DNA of 21,795 bases, from assembly GCA_946480815.1 (NCBI GenBank), contig CAMLLB010000063.1, forward strand, positions 1 through 21,795, written 5' to 3'. The translations under genes and the position numbers were made by a program. The notes under the pieces are model-generated. The model had not been told where the DNA came from. It worked only from the letters and a program-made list of their open reading frames with translations, and searched no databases. Shown here piece by piece: positions 6,977 to 13,917 of the stretch (positions within the stretch are counted from its first letter, which is position 1; each line of letters opens with the position of its first letter). The DNA comes from an uncultured Flavobacteriales bacterium (GTDB taxonomy: Bacteria > Bacteroidota > Bacteroidia > Flavobacteriales > Crocinitomicaceae).

Positions 6977-7005
6977 AAAAGTTAAATTGGAATGATTTAA
7001 CTTTT
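6977..7005 (+). terminator. A/T-rich hairpin after second cold-shock gene
   Basis: An 11-bp perfect stem (6977-6987 with 6995-7005), 7-nt loop, lies 20 nt after the stop. The T-run is part of the stem, so it may act together with the hairpin at 7019. Confidence 0.4.
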
Positions 7006-7018
7006 GAATTGTTTGAAC

Positions 7019-7049
7019 AAAAAAGACTTCCTTTCGGAAGCCTTTTTTT
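7019..7049. terminator. Bidirectional terminator between convergent genes
   Basis: CTTCC (7027-7031) and GGAAG (7036-7040) close a TTTC loop. The stem extends, with one mismatch, through A6G and CT6, giving U-runs on both strands. It serves the plus-strand cold-shock gene and the minus-strand peroxiredoxin operon, overlapping the stop codon of the latter. Confidence 0.8.
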
Positions 7050-7305
7050 ACTTATCTATCGAACCGGTAACCCGCTTCATGAATTCATTCAGCGCATCTT
7101 TCTGAGATTTTCCGGCTTTGATTTCCTTGTGAACCTCAATCGCTCCGGAGAAATTAGAAAGTAACTCTCCGATAACATCCAGTTCTTCATCTTTCAGTCC
7201 CGGAGCATCGATTAAATATTCCAGGGTGTCGATGGTTTCGTTTACGTAGTCTTCATCATTTTCTTCAATGAAGGCTACCATGTGTTTAATTACCGGCAAC
7301 CGCAT
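7048..7305 (-). CDS. DUF6952-like small acidic protein
   Basis: The 85-residue protein is mostly helical and acidic, with no signal peptide or Cys. It matches from memory a small flavobacterial family (DUF6952) that starts with RLPVIKH and contains LKDEELDVIGELLSN and GAIEVHKEIK. Function is unknown. Its first 20 nt overlap the thioredoxin gene, and it is the third gene of the peroxiredoxin-thioredoxin operon, so a role in thiol or peroxide metabolism is suggested by context only. The family name is recalled, not searched. Confidence 0.75.
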   Translation of the reverse strand: MRLPVIKHMVAFIEENDEDYVNETIDTLEYLIDAPGLKDEELDVIGELLSNFSGAIEVHKEIKAGKSQKDALNEFMKRVTGSIDK

Positions 7306-7600
7306 CTTTGATCTCTTGAATGATTTCTACTTTATTCCCTTGAGCTTGCTTTACCAATTTACCACCTACAAAGCCAGCGAAAGTAGGCAGGTTGGAAACA
7401 TCCGCAAATTTGCGTGAATTCGGTAATTTCTCTGCATCCACGTAATAGAACTCTATTCCCGGATTTTCCTCTGCCATTCGCTTAAACTTCGGCTTGGTAA
7501 TTTTACAGTTGCCGCACCAGGATGCTCCGTATTGAACCATCACTTTTTGATTGGTACTCAATAACTGCTCTAAATTGTCTTCCGTTAACTCTGTAAACAT
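7286..7600 (-). CDS. Thioredoxin-like protein with CGNC active site
   Basis: The 104-residue protein has a thioredoxin fold: VMVQYGASWCGNCK holds the active site C29-G-N-C32, and a cis-proline is seen in NLPTFAGF. The central GN dipeptide replaces the usual GP and should change the redox potential. No signal peptide, so cytoplasmic. The gene starts 6 nt after the peroxiredoxin gene and overlaps the next, which makes it the probable reductant of that peroxiredoxin (inference from operon and family knowledge). Confidence 0.88.
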   Translation of the reverse strand: MFTELTEDNLEQLLSTNQKVMVQYGASWCGNCKITKPKFKRMAEENPGIEFYYVDAEKLPNSRKFADVSNLPTFAGFVGGKLVKQAQGNKVEIIQEIKDAVAGN

Positions 7601-7606
7601 GACTTC

Positions 7607-8224
7607 TTAGTTTCTGCTTAAATATTCTGCTGTACTTGCAAGACTCGCTTTCATTGCATCTTTTCCTTCTTCCCAGTTTGCAGGACATACTTCACCATGT
7701 TTTTGCACGTGTGTGTACGCATCAACCAAACGGATGTATTCCTGAACGTTACGTCCTACAGGCATGTGGTTAATTGATTCGTGGAAAACGGTTCCTTCTT
7801 CGTCAATTAAATACGTTGCACGGTAAGTAACATTATCACCTGTGGAATCCTCATCATATGCATCGAAATCCAAAATGTCCAGTTCTTCTGCCAAACGACG
7901 TGTTGAATCTGCAATCAAAGGGAATTTAACTCCTTCAATACCACCGTTGTCTTTTGGAGTATTCAACCACGCAAAGTGAACTTCCGCAGTATCACAAGAG
8001 GCCCCTATTACTAAAGTATTGCGTTTTGCAAACTCAGCGGAAGCTTCCTGAAAAGCGTGAATTTCTGTCGGACAAACGAAGGTGAAATCTTTCGGATACC
8101 AGAATAAAAGCACTTTCTTCTTGTTTTCAATTGCATGTTTCAATACATCAATTTGAAAAGTATCTCCCATTTCATCCATCGCATTTACTAATACGGAAGG
8201 GAATTTTTTACCTACTACACTCAT
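7607..8224 (-). CDS. 2-Cys peroxiredoxin, AhpC/Prx1 type
   Basis: The 205-residue protein reduces hydrogen peroxide and organic hydroperoxides in the cytoplasm. The peroxidatic cysteine is C51 in FTFVCPTE, and the resolving cysteine is C180 in GEVCPANW, the usual positions for a typical 2-Cys enzyme. The strand KVLLFWYPKDFTF and the later YRATYLIDEEGTV are family landmarks. It is first in a three-gene operon with thioredoxin (6 nt gap) and the DUF6952-like gene. I found no AhpF gene nearby, consistent with thioredoxin as the electron donor. Control by the OxyR-like regulator encoded 0.8 kb upstream is likely but no binding site was proved. Confidence 0.93.
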   Translation of the reverse strand: MSVVGKKFPSVLVNAMDEMGDTFQIDVLKHAIENKKKVLLFWYPKDFTFVCPTEIHAFQEASAEFAKRNTLVIGASCDTAEVHFAWLNTPKDNGGIEGVKFPLIADSTRRLAEELDILDFDAYDEDSTGDNVTYRATYLIDEEGTVFHESINHMPVGRNVQEYIRLVDAYTHVQKHGEVCPANWEEGKDAMKASLASTAEYLSRN

Positions 8225-8265
8225 TTTTTTGTTTTTTATATTTGATTTATTAATTACTTGTTATG

Positions 8266-8390
8266 GAGTCAAGACGCTGAGAGTCATGAGCCAGGACTTA
8301 ATTACAATATTCGTGAAGAATAGAAAACATTCCTATGACTTAAATCAACTTCTGTAAGCTGATCAAAACCTTGACTCTTGACTCATTCAA
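8266..8390. repeat. Imperfect inverted repeat between dps and peroxiredoxin gene
   Basis: The segment gagtcatgagccaggact (8281-8298) is related to the inverse of ttgactcttgactcat (8371-8386), and to the repeat upstream of dps (8861-8935). The right arm abuts the dps stop codon and may also serve as its terminator. It looks like a short interspersed palindromic element. Confidence 0.45.
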
Positions 8391-8391
8391 T

Positions 8392-8838
8392 CTACTTTCC
8401 CAGCCATGCCGCGAACATCCAATTCGTTTTTTCTTTTTCACGAACCAAATCACTGATCATGGAGTTTGTTCCTTCATCTCCCAAATCAGCCGACTCGGAT
8501 AAGAGCTCACGCTCCAGTTTCAAGATCGTTTCCTGTGCATTTAAAATATAAGTCATCCCTTCTTTGCCGTCGTGGATTGTTACATTTTCCTTTAAATCAC
8601 TATTTCTCAGATAGTCTTCAAAACGGTGAAGCGGGGTTATACCCAATGTCAGGATCCGTTCCGCCAGATCATCAATAATTACCTGTGTTCTGGTGTACAA
8701 TTCTTCGTATTTCAAATGCAATTCAAAGAAGTTGCTTCCTTTTATGTTCCAGTGAATCGCGCGAAGGTTTTGATAATGTACCTGGTACGTTGCCAAAAGC
8801 CGATTCATTTTAGTATTTAAATCTTGTTGTGAACTCAT
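8392..8838 (-). CDS. dps: Dps family ferritin-like DNA-protection protein
   Basis: The 148-residue product stores iron using peroxide and protects DNA. Ferroxidase ligands are all present: H29 (AIHWNIKG), H41, E45, D56 and E60, at the same relative spacing as H51, H63, D67, D78 and E82 of E. coli Dps. I chose ATG 8838 (MSSQQDLNTK). An in-frame ATG at 8883 would add 15 residues, but these are encoded inside an intergenic repeat and contain no family sequence. The gene is divergent from the OxyR-like regulator gene and shares its upstream region, which fits peroxide-dependent control. Confidence 0.92.
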   Translation of the reverse strand: MSSQQDLNTKMNRLLATYQVHYQNLRAIHWNIKGSNFFELHLKYEELYTRTQVIIDDLAERILTLGITPLHRFEDYLRNSDLKENVTIHDGKEGMTYILNAQETILKLERELLSESADLGDEGTNSMISDLVREKEKTNWMFAAWLGK

Positions 8839-8852
8839 AGCTTTTTTTGTTT

Positions 8853-8935
8853 GGACTAAAAGACTTTGAGAGGCATGAGTCAAGACAGTTTTTTATTTCG
8901 TCTTGTCTCTTGACTCATGAAGTCTTGTCTCTTAT
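8853..8935. repeat. Inverted repeat upstream of dps
   Basis: catgagtcaaga (8874-8885) and tcttgactcatg (8908-8919) are perfect 12-bp inverse copies 22 nt apart. The left part (ttgagaggcatgagtcaaga) resembles 8279-8297 on the other side of dps. A further gtcttgtctctt copy (8922-8933) repeats 8900-8911. Confidence 0.6.
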
Positions 8936-9012
8936 TTCATAATTCAAAGTTGCTTGTTTTTTAAATATAAATGATATTGATTAACTTTATAATTTCATAG
9001 AATTAATTTATA
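8884..9012. promoter_or_regulatory. Divergent oxyR-dps control region
   Basis: The A/T-rich stretch after the repeat (8936-9012) must hold the regulator promoter. TAACTTTA (8982-8989) is a one-mismatch -7 element, with TTG at 8954 rather far upstream. ATAG-N7-TTAT (8997-9011) is one base from an OxyR half-site pair, but in such A/T-rich DNA this may be chance. Confidence 0.3.
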
Positions 9013-9933
9013 ATGATTTCACCACAACAGATTGCGTACATCCTTGCCGTTTATGAAACAGGTTCTATCAGCAGGGCAGCAGAACAGTGTTTCGTTACCC
9101 AACCTACACTTTCCATGCAATTAAAGAAAGCAGAAGAGTTGCTGGGGCATGTGATCTTTCACCGGGATACCAATACGATGGAATTAACTGACTTTGGAAA
9201 ATCGTTGATTCCGCTTTTGCAACAAATTCAGGGAGATTTCGGAGCAATTGACCGGATCAGTCAGATTCATTCCGGAACATACAAGGAGCGTTTACGCATC
9301 GGTGTTATTCCGACTGTTGCTGCCTATCTGCTTTTGGATAATTTCCAGGAGTGGCAAACATTACTTCCGAATACACAGGTATTTGTAGAAGAGTTGAAAA
9401 CGGAAGAACTCATTGAGGCTCTGGATCAACGGAAAGTGGACCTGGCGATCCTGGCCGGTCCGTTAAATCAGAATAATTACCGCATCACACCATTGTTTAT
9501 GGAGGAAATTTTGGCTTATGCACCCAGTATTTCAGGAGAAATATTGTTGGTAGACCAATTGAAAGACCTGCAACCCTGGCTTTTGAATAAGGGAAATTGC
9601 CTGCGAACCCAAATGATGCAGTTTTGTGCTATTGATGACGACTTACCTTCAAGATGGAACTACCAGGGAGGGAACATGGACTTATTAATGCGTATGGTAG
9701 ATCAACAAGGAGGATATACTTTAATTCCGGAATATTACCACCCTTTTGTTTCGCAAAACACCGAGTTCAAATCGATCCGTGACAATCAAGGGTTCTTTCC
9801 GGGAAGATCGATCATCGCAGTGAGTGCTTTTCGTCATGCAAACTGGGATTCAATGGAGAAAATCATTCGCTCCATTCAGCACAAATACGGCAAGCCGGTT
9901 TCGAAAGAACTGGAATTGTTGAGTTGGAAATAG
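9013..9933 (+). CDS. oxyR: OxyR-like LysR-family peroxide sensor and regulator
   Basis: The 306-residue protein has an N-terminal LysR winged helix (residues 1-60, with SISRAAEQCFVTQPTLSMQ) and a LysR substrate-binding domain. The redox pair of OxyR is conserved: C196 and C205 in NCLRTQMMQFC have the same eight-residue gap and context as C199 and C208 of E. coli OxyR, so the protein should sense hydrogen peroxide by disulfide formation. It lies divergent to dps and near the peroxiredoxin operon, the classical OxyR targets. The start ATG 9013 gives the normal LysR N-terminus. Confidence 0.93.
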   Translation: MISPQQIAYILAVYETGSISRAAEQCFVTQPTLSMQLKKAEELLGHVIFHRDTNTMELTDFGKSLIPLLQQIQGDFGAIDRISQIHSGTYKERLRIGVIPTVAAYLLLDNFQEWQTLLPNTQVFVEELKTEELIEALDQRKVDLAILAGPLNQNNYRITPLFMEEILAYAPSISGEILLVDQLKDLQPWLLNKGNCLRTQMMQFCAIDDDLPSRWNYQGGNMDLLMRMVDQQGGYTLIPEYYHPFVSQNTEFKSIRDNQGFFPGRSIIAVSAFRHANWDSMEKIIRSIQHKYGKPVSKELELLSWK

Positions 9934-9961
9934 TATGAAAATTATCAATTATTAATGAAAA

Positions 9962-9990
9962 AATTATCAAGATAAATGACCTTGATAATT
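9962..9990. promoter_or_regulatory. Perfect 10-bp inverted repeat upstream of CAP gene
   Basis: AATTATCAAG (9962-9971) and CTTGATAATT (9981-9990) flank a 9-nt centre. It sits 7 nt upstream of the -7 element at 9997, so it may be an operator. On the plus strand no T-run follows, so it is a poor terminator for the regulator gene that ends at 9933; on the minus strand a T6 run follows but no gene needs it. Confidence 0.5.
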
Positions 9991-9996
9991 CTCATG

Positions 9997-10004
9997 TATC
10001 TTTG
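9997..10004 (+). promoter_or_regulatory. -7 element for CAP-domain gene
   Basis: TATCTTTG matches TAnnTTTG and lies 21 nt before ATG 10026. It overlaps the alternative in-frame ATG at 10002, which supports the later start. No well-placed TTG at -33 was found. Confidence 0.4.
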
Positions 10005-10025
10005 TGCTTCAATCTAATATCTGAA

Positions 10026-12329
10026 ATGATCCGGAATTTTTACCTTCTTCTGATTTGCTTTATAAGTTTAAACTCATTTTGTCAATTAACTGAGGAGAAT
10101 AATACCCAGCTCAGGACAGAGTTAGCTCAATTGGTGAATGATCTGAGAAAAGAAAAAGGATTGAAACCACTTGGTTTTGATGAATCACTCAAAAAAGCAG
10201 CAGAATTTCATTGTAAGTACATGGTGAAGAATCAGATACTTGATCACACCGAAAAAAAAGATATTAAAAATTCGACTCCTGCAAAAAGAATCGTTAATTC
10301 AGGAGGAAAAGATTTTGAATGGACAGGTGAAAATATCCTTTATTCCACTCCTCAAAAGTTTCCTTTGAAGCCAAAAGAGATTACCGTTTTAGCAAAAGAG
10401 ATGTTTGAGTCCTGGAAGAATTCTCCTAAACATTATGCGAATATGACGCATAAATCCTATGAATTGGGGGATTTTGGCTTTGAAGTTGATCTGAAAAAGA
10501 ATGTGGTTTATGCTGCACAAGTCTTTGGAAAAAAAGGGTATAAGGTCAAAAATCAGCTCTCATCAAATGCTTTTGGACTTGTTCAGGCCCCGGATAATTG
10601 TGCGGATGACATGAAAGGTTTTTTGAATCTGGTTTATCAGTTGGGAAATTCACTTGAAATCAAAGAAAATGAAGTGGTATTCTACTATTCGGATTTTGAG
10701 CGCTTCAATCAAATTTTAAAGGGAAATAATGATGGGATTGCAGTTGATCTGATTCAAAGAGATCAGGTAGCCTGCTCTCACCCGAATCAGTTGGATTTTT
10801 CTAAATTTTACGATGGAATATTACTGGAACCTGTTTATAAGCAAGAACTTTTAAAACGGAACATAGCGGAAAATGAACATCGAATCATTACGAAATTAGG
10901 TGTTGTTCCAGAAAATTTAAGGGGAAAGGAATTAGATATTTCACTGGTACTTATTCGAAATGGAAAGGCTTGTTTGTATTTAGCTCCTGGAGAAATTCCG
11001 GATGATCACTATCATTTGATTCCGGTAGAACCTACCTTGATTAATCCCACAGATGCTGTATATAGTTACTCGGGAATTATTGAATCCGAGGAAATAAAAT
11101 ATGATTTCAAACCAAGCGATAGTATTCCGATCAATTATCCGGTTCTAAATGCTAATTCACGGAAAGTGCACTCTGTCTATATCCAGTCGTTTACTTCGGT
11201 TGATGGTGATAAAAGGGCAAATGATTACTACCATTACATGCGGGCGAAGACAATTAAGCGTCACGTTCAAAGCAAATTGAGTGTTCCGGAAAAAGCTATA
11301 ACCATTGAAGCAAAGGAAAACTGGGAATTGATGAATTTTCAAATGCTTTACTATTTTGCAGATAGCCTTGCTGCAATGGAACACGATTCTATCAAAAAGC
11401 ATTACAAAGATTACCCGGAAATTCCCTGGAGGGAATTATTCCAAAAACAACGCCGCTCTTCTGCAACGATCAATTATTGGGGCAAATTACCAACCAATAC
11501 TTCTAAAAAGAAATTGGGGGAATTAAATTTAAGGACAGCGTTAATCAATAAGGATTGGAACCTCGCAAATAAATCATTATTTGAACTTTATCAATTGGGA
11601 GAATTTCCTGATTTTATTGTCGAACAACCTTTTTTTGAAATCATTAAATCCCAACCTGAGCTTACTCAAAATGTAAGTGCATTATTTGTTAAATCTAACA
11701 AGATTGATAAAGATATAGTTACTCAGTTTTTGTATGGAATTATCAATCAACCAAATGGTTTAAGTTTTGGAGCAAAGGAAAATTTAACCTTGCTTTACTC
11801 GAAAATAGCATTTGATTTATTGACTATATGGGATTTACCATCTAAACGACTGGCGAATGTCATTCACCCGAAAAGAATTTTGGGAATGGCCCAAGACCAG
11901 GTTTTTAGAGATGAGGTCATGTTAAATATGCATCTTACTTTCATTAATTACTTCGGGCAGATTAATGACACAAAGAACATTTCAAAATCATTTGACTTTA
12001 TCAGTTCTTTTTTTAACAATAAAACGCTACCGCTGAAAGATGAAATAGATCTGGTTTTATTCTTCAATCATTGGAGCAGATACGATCTTACCATAAAACG
12101 TTTAACACCTCTTTTTAAAGCCAATAAATTGAATGAAGAAGGAGTTTTTATTTTAGCAAAAACAATAAGTTTCTATCAAAAAAAATCCAATGAATCCTTG
12201 TTGAATGAGGTTATGGAAAAAGCATTGTTGCTTAATAAAACTCGTTGGTGTAAATGGATTAACGATGAGTTCCAACATTTGAGAGATGAAAAACTCAAAG
12301 AAATGTACTGCAAAACCTGCGGATATTGA
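10026..12329 (+). CDS. Secreted CAP (SCP/YkwD-like) domain protein with long unknown C-terminal part
   Basis: The 767-residue protein starts with a signal peptide (MIRNFYLLLICFISLNSFCQ). Residues about 25-175 form a CAP domain: LVNDLRKEKGLKPL, AAEFHCKYM, TGENI, and SPKHYANM with the late YAAQVFG strand. Residues about 380-440 (VYIQSFTSVDGDK, RAKTIKRHV, then ENWELM) resemble the OmpA-like domain of Bacteroidota outer-membrane proteins, but weakly. The rest is helical and not recognised; the last residues are CKTCGY, not a T9SS domain. CAP proteins of bacteria are extracytoplasmic; their activity is mostly unknown. The gene is visibly richer in A and T than its neighbours. The start at 10026 is chosen for the signal peptide and the promoter position. 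Confidence 0.78.
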   Translation: MIRNFYLLLICFISLNSFCQLTEENNTQLRTELAQLVNDLRKEKGLKPLGFDESLKKAAEFHCKYMVKNQILDHTEKKDIKNSTPAKRIVNSGGKDFEWTGENILYSTPQKFPLKPKEITVLAKEMFESWKNSPKHYANMTHKSYELGDFGFEVDLKKNVVYAAQVFGKKGYKVKNQLSSNAFGLVQAPDNCADDMKGFLNLVYQLGNSLEIKENEVVFYYSDFERFNQILKGNNDGIAVDLIQRDQVACSHPNQLDFSKFYDGILLEPVYKQELLKRNIAENEHRIITKLGVVPENLRGKELDISLVLIRNGKACLYLAPGEIPDDHYHLIPVEPTLINPTDAVYSYSGIIESEEIKYDFKPSDSIPINYPVLNANSRKVHSVYIQSFTSVDGDKRANDYYHYMRAKTIKRHVQSKLSVPEKAITIEAKENWELMNFQMLYYFADSLAAMEHDSIKKHYKDYPEIPWRELFQKQRRSSATINYWGKLPTNTSKKKLGELNLRTALINKDWNLANKSLFELYQLGEFPDFIVEQPFFEIIKSQPELTQNVSALFVKSNKIDKDIVTQFLYGIINQPNGLSFGAKENLTLLYSKIAFDLLTIWDLPSKRLANVIHPKRILGMAQDQVFRDEVMLNMHLTFINYFGQINDTKNISKSFDFISSFFNNKTLPLKDEIDLVLFFNHWSRYDLTIKRLTPLFKANKLNEEGVFILAKTISFYQKKSNESLLNEVMEKALLLNKTRWCKWINDEFQHLRDEKLKEMYCKTCGY

Positions 12330-12355
12330 GATCTTAGTATCTTTCTAAATCTTTA

Positions 12356-12363
12356 TACTTTTG
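12356..12363 (+). promoter_or_regulatory. -7 element for carbonic-anhydrase-like gene
   Basis: TACTTTTG matches TAnnTTTG, 24 nt before ATG 12388. TTG at 12326-12328 is 27 nt upstream, a little too far for the usual spacing. Confidence 0.38.
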
Positions 12364-12387
12364 AATTTTACATTTTGAATTAAAAAT

Positions 12388-12900
12388 ATGGCCCTAATAA
12401 AATCATGCAGAGGAATCGAACCTCAATTTGGAGAAGATGTGTACTTAGCAGAAAATGCAACAGTTGTCGGTGATGTGGTAATGGGAGATCGCTGCTCCGT
12501 ATGGTTTAATGCGGTCATTCGCGGAGATGTGAACTCCATTCGTATGGGGAACCAGGTGAATGTGCAGGACGGAGCGGTAATTCATTGTACTTACGAGAAA
12601 ACCAAAACAACTTTGGGAAATAACGTATCGATCGGGCATAACGCTTTGGTTCACGGTTGTACGGTTGAAGACAATGTTCTGATCGGAATGGGTTCGATTG
12701 TAATGGACAATTGTTACATCGAGTCTAATTGCATCATTGCAGCAGGAGCGGTTCTTTTGGAAAATACGCACGTGGAAGCATGGAGCGTTTATGCAGGGAT
12801 TCCTGCAAAGAAAGTAAAGACCTTATCTCCGGAACTATTCGAAGGGGAAGTGCAGCGGATTGCAAATAATTACGTGATGTATTCCGGTTGGTTTAAGTAA
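12388..12900 (+). CDS. Gamma carbonic anhydrase family hexapeptide-repeat protein
   Basis: The 170-residue protein is a left-handed beta-helix. Hexapeptide turns run from about residue 20 to 140 (VVGDVVMGDRCSVWFNAVIRGDV onwards in separate rungs). The three zinc ligands of the gamma class are visible: H66 in GAVIHC, and H84 and H89 in IGHNALVHG with the expected four-residue gap. The C-terminal helix follows GIPAKKVK. Such proteins are cytoplasmic trimers; many (YrdA, PaaY) have little or uncertain anhydrase activity, so the reaction, CO2 hydration, is a family-based call. The gene is probably monocistronic, ending before a strong terminator. Confidence 0.9.
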   Translation: MALIKSCRGIEPQFGEDVYLAENATVVGDVVMGDRCSVWFNAVIRGDVNSIRMGNQVNVQDGAVIHCTYEKTKTTLGNNVSIGHNALVHGCTVEDNVLIGMGSIVMDNCYIESNCIIAAGAVLLENTHVEAWSVYAGIPAKKVKTLSPELFEGEVQRIANNYVMYSGWFK

Positions 12901-12902
12901 GA

Positions 12903-12920
12903 AATTCGCGGAAGCGAATT
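12903..12920 (+). other. Small hairpin with GGAA loop after carbonic-anhydrase-like gene
   Basis: AATTCGC (12903-12909) and GCGAATT (12914-12920) form a perfect 7-bp stem closed by GGAA, directly after the stop codon. It has no T-run. It may be an RNA 3'-end stabiliser or part of an interspersed repeat that continues to about 12960. Confidence 0.4.
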
Positions 12921-12964
12921 GATTCGTCACAGGCAAGCGTTAGCGCGGCCGTAGATACCAATTC

Positions 12965-13000
12965 AAAAGGTGGCCACGACTTTGCTCGGCCACCTTTTTT
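12965..13000. terminator. Bidirectional intrinsic terminator
   Basis: AAAAGGTGGCC (12965-12975) pairs perfectly with GGCCACCTTTT (12988-12998), with T6 on the plus strand and A4 giving a U-run on the minus strand. It separates the convergent genes ending at 12900 and 13032. Confidence 0.88.
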
Positions 13001-13031
13001 GTATCGGAATTTAATTTTAAGATCGACTACT

Positions 13032-13631
13032 TTACAGTTCCTTGTCTTTGATAATGCAGCTGATAGTTCCTGCAGTTGAACCGGTTGTAAACTTCCAGTT
13101 GTCGTTGTAATTTAAAGGAGTGCCTCCTGTATCATACAGAAAACCGAAGGAATCTTCCATAACGGATGTTGGATGGCTTACGGAAGTCTCGTCCATAAGC
13201 AGGTTAAATACAGTACTGTTAGTCAGTATTGTTTTTGCATACCACATCGTTGCATTATTGCAGCTAAAAGTTGCTACTTTGGTATATTGCGGCGGTGTGT
13301 TTGATGTCCATTTATATAAGGTATAATAAACGGTTGAGCTATAGCTTTGGTGACAGCCACATTGTGTTCCTACATGCCATCTGATCCGGTTCCTGTTTGT
13401 TGTGGGAAACATTGCCAAAGCACAACCGTAACCATCGGTGCATGCAGCATCCACCTGTTTATTGCAAAACACAGGATGTACACAGGTTTTTGTATTGACG
13501 TTTGAGGGAGTGTCTTTTCCTTCTTTTTTGGAAGAAATGGTTTCTTTTGTTTCTTTCTGACAGGCGTTAAATCCTAGTACTCCAAGAAACAGGGCTATTG
13601 CAGCCACTGATAAATTCAATGATCTTTTCAT
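13032..13631 (-). CDS. Cys-rich lipoprotein of unknown function
   Basis: The 199-residue protein starts with a lipoprotein-type signal (hydrophobic AAIALFLGVLGF, then NAC with Cys24 as lipidation site). A Lys/Glu-rich tether follows (residues 25-45). The rest carries several cysteines (CVHPVFC, AACTDGYGC, CGC, a later SC pair) that may form disulfides in the periplasm or on the surface. I do not recognise a domain. The gene is single: convergent with the carbonic-anhydrase-like gene and divergent from the haemoglobin gene. No matching -7 element was seen upstream. Confidence 0.75.
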   Translation of the reverse strand: MKRSLNLSVAAIALFLGVLGFNACQKETKETISSKKEGKDTPSNVNTKTCVHPVFCNKQVDAACTDGYGCALAMFPTTNRNRIRWHVGTQCGCHQSYSSTVYYTLYKWTSNTPPQYTKVATFSCNNATMWYAKTILTNSTVFNLLMDETSVSHPTSVMEDSFGFLYDTGGTPLNYNDNWKFTTGSTAGTISCIIKDKEL

Positions 13632-13731
13632 GAATAATGGTATTAGTGAATAATGGAATGCCCAATTTAGAGAATTCGATGCGCTTTTCCAATAATAAGC
13701 ATGTTAAAATATTGATTTCCAATGTGAAAGT

Positions 13732-13764
13732 AAAAAGGGTGTCTTCTGAAAGACACCCTTTTTT
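13732..13764. terminator. Orphan perfect terminator hairpin between divergent genes
   Basis: Arms 13732-13745 and 13750-13763 are perfect 14-bp inverse copies around a CTGA loop, and a T-run continues to 13764. U-runs are present on both strands. Both flanking genes are transcribed away from it, so no visible gene ends here. It suggests an unseen short transcript or the remains of a lost gene. Confidence 0.85.
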
Positions 13765-13905
13765 GGTTTTGGGTTTTAGATTTGGGCAGGTAGATAATGA
13801 ACTAAACTAACACTACGAAGTATGGATATATCAGTTAATGTCCGGATTTCAAAAAGGTAAACCCGAAAACTGATTTTTATCAAAAATTAAATCCCCGAAG
13901 AGCCG

Positions 13906-13913
13906 TATTTTTG
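13906..13913 (+). promoter_or_regulatory. -7 element directly before haemoglobin gene
   Basis: TATTTTTG matches TAnnTTTG and ends 4 nt before ATG 13918, so a transcript from it would be almost leaderless. No TTG lies at the expected -33 distance; the match may be chance. Confidence 0.3.
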
Positions 13914-13917
13914 AATC

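Noticed and set aside
8839..8883. 15-residue N-terminal extension of Dps
   Set aside because: It is encoded within the repeat upstream of dps and has no family similarity; ATG 8838 gives a normal Dps length.
12445..12771. Minus-strand 108-codon frame
   Set aside because: It is antisense to the gamma carbonic anhydrase gene, whose hexapeptide rungs and zinc ligands are clear.
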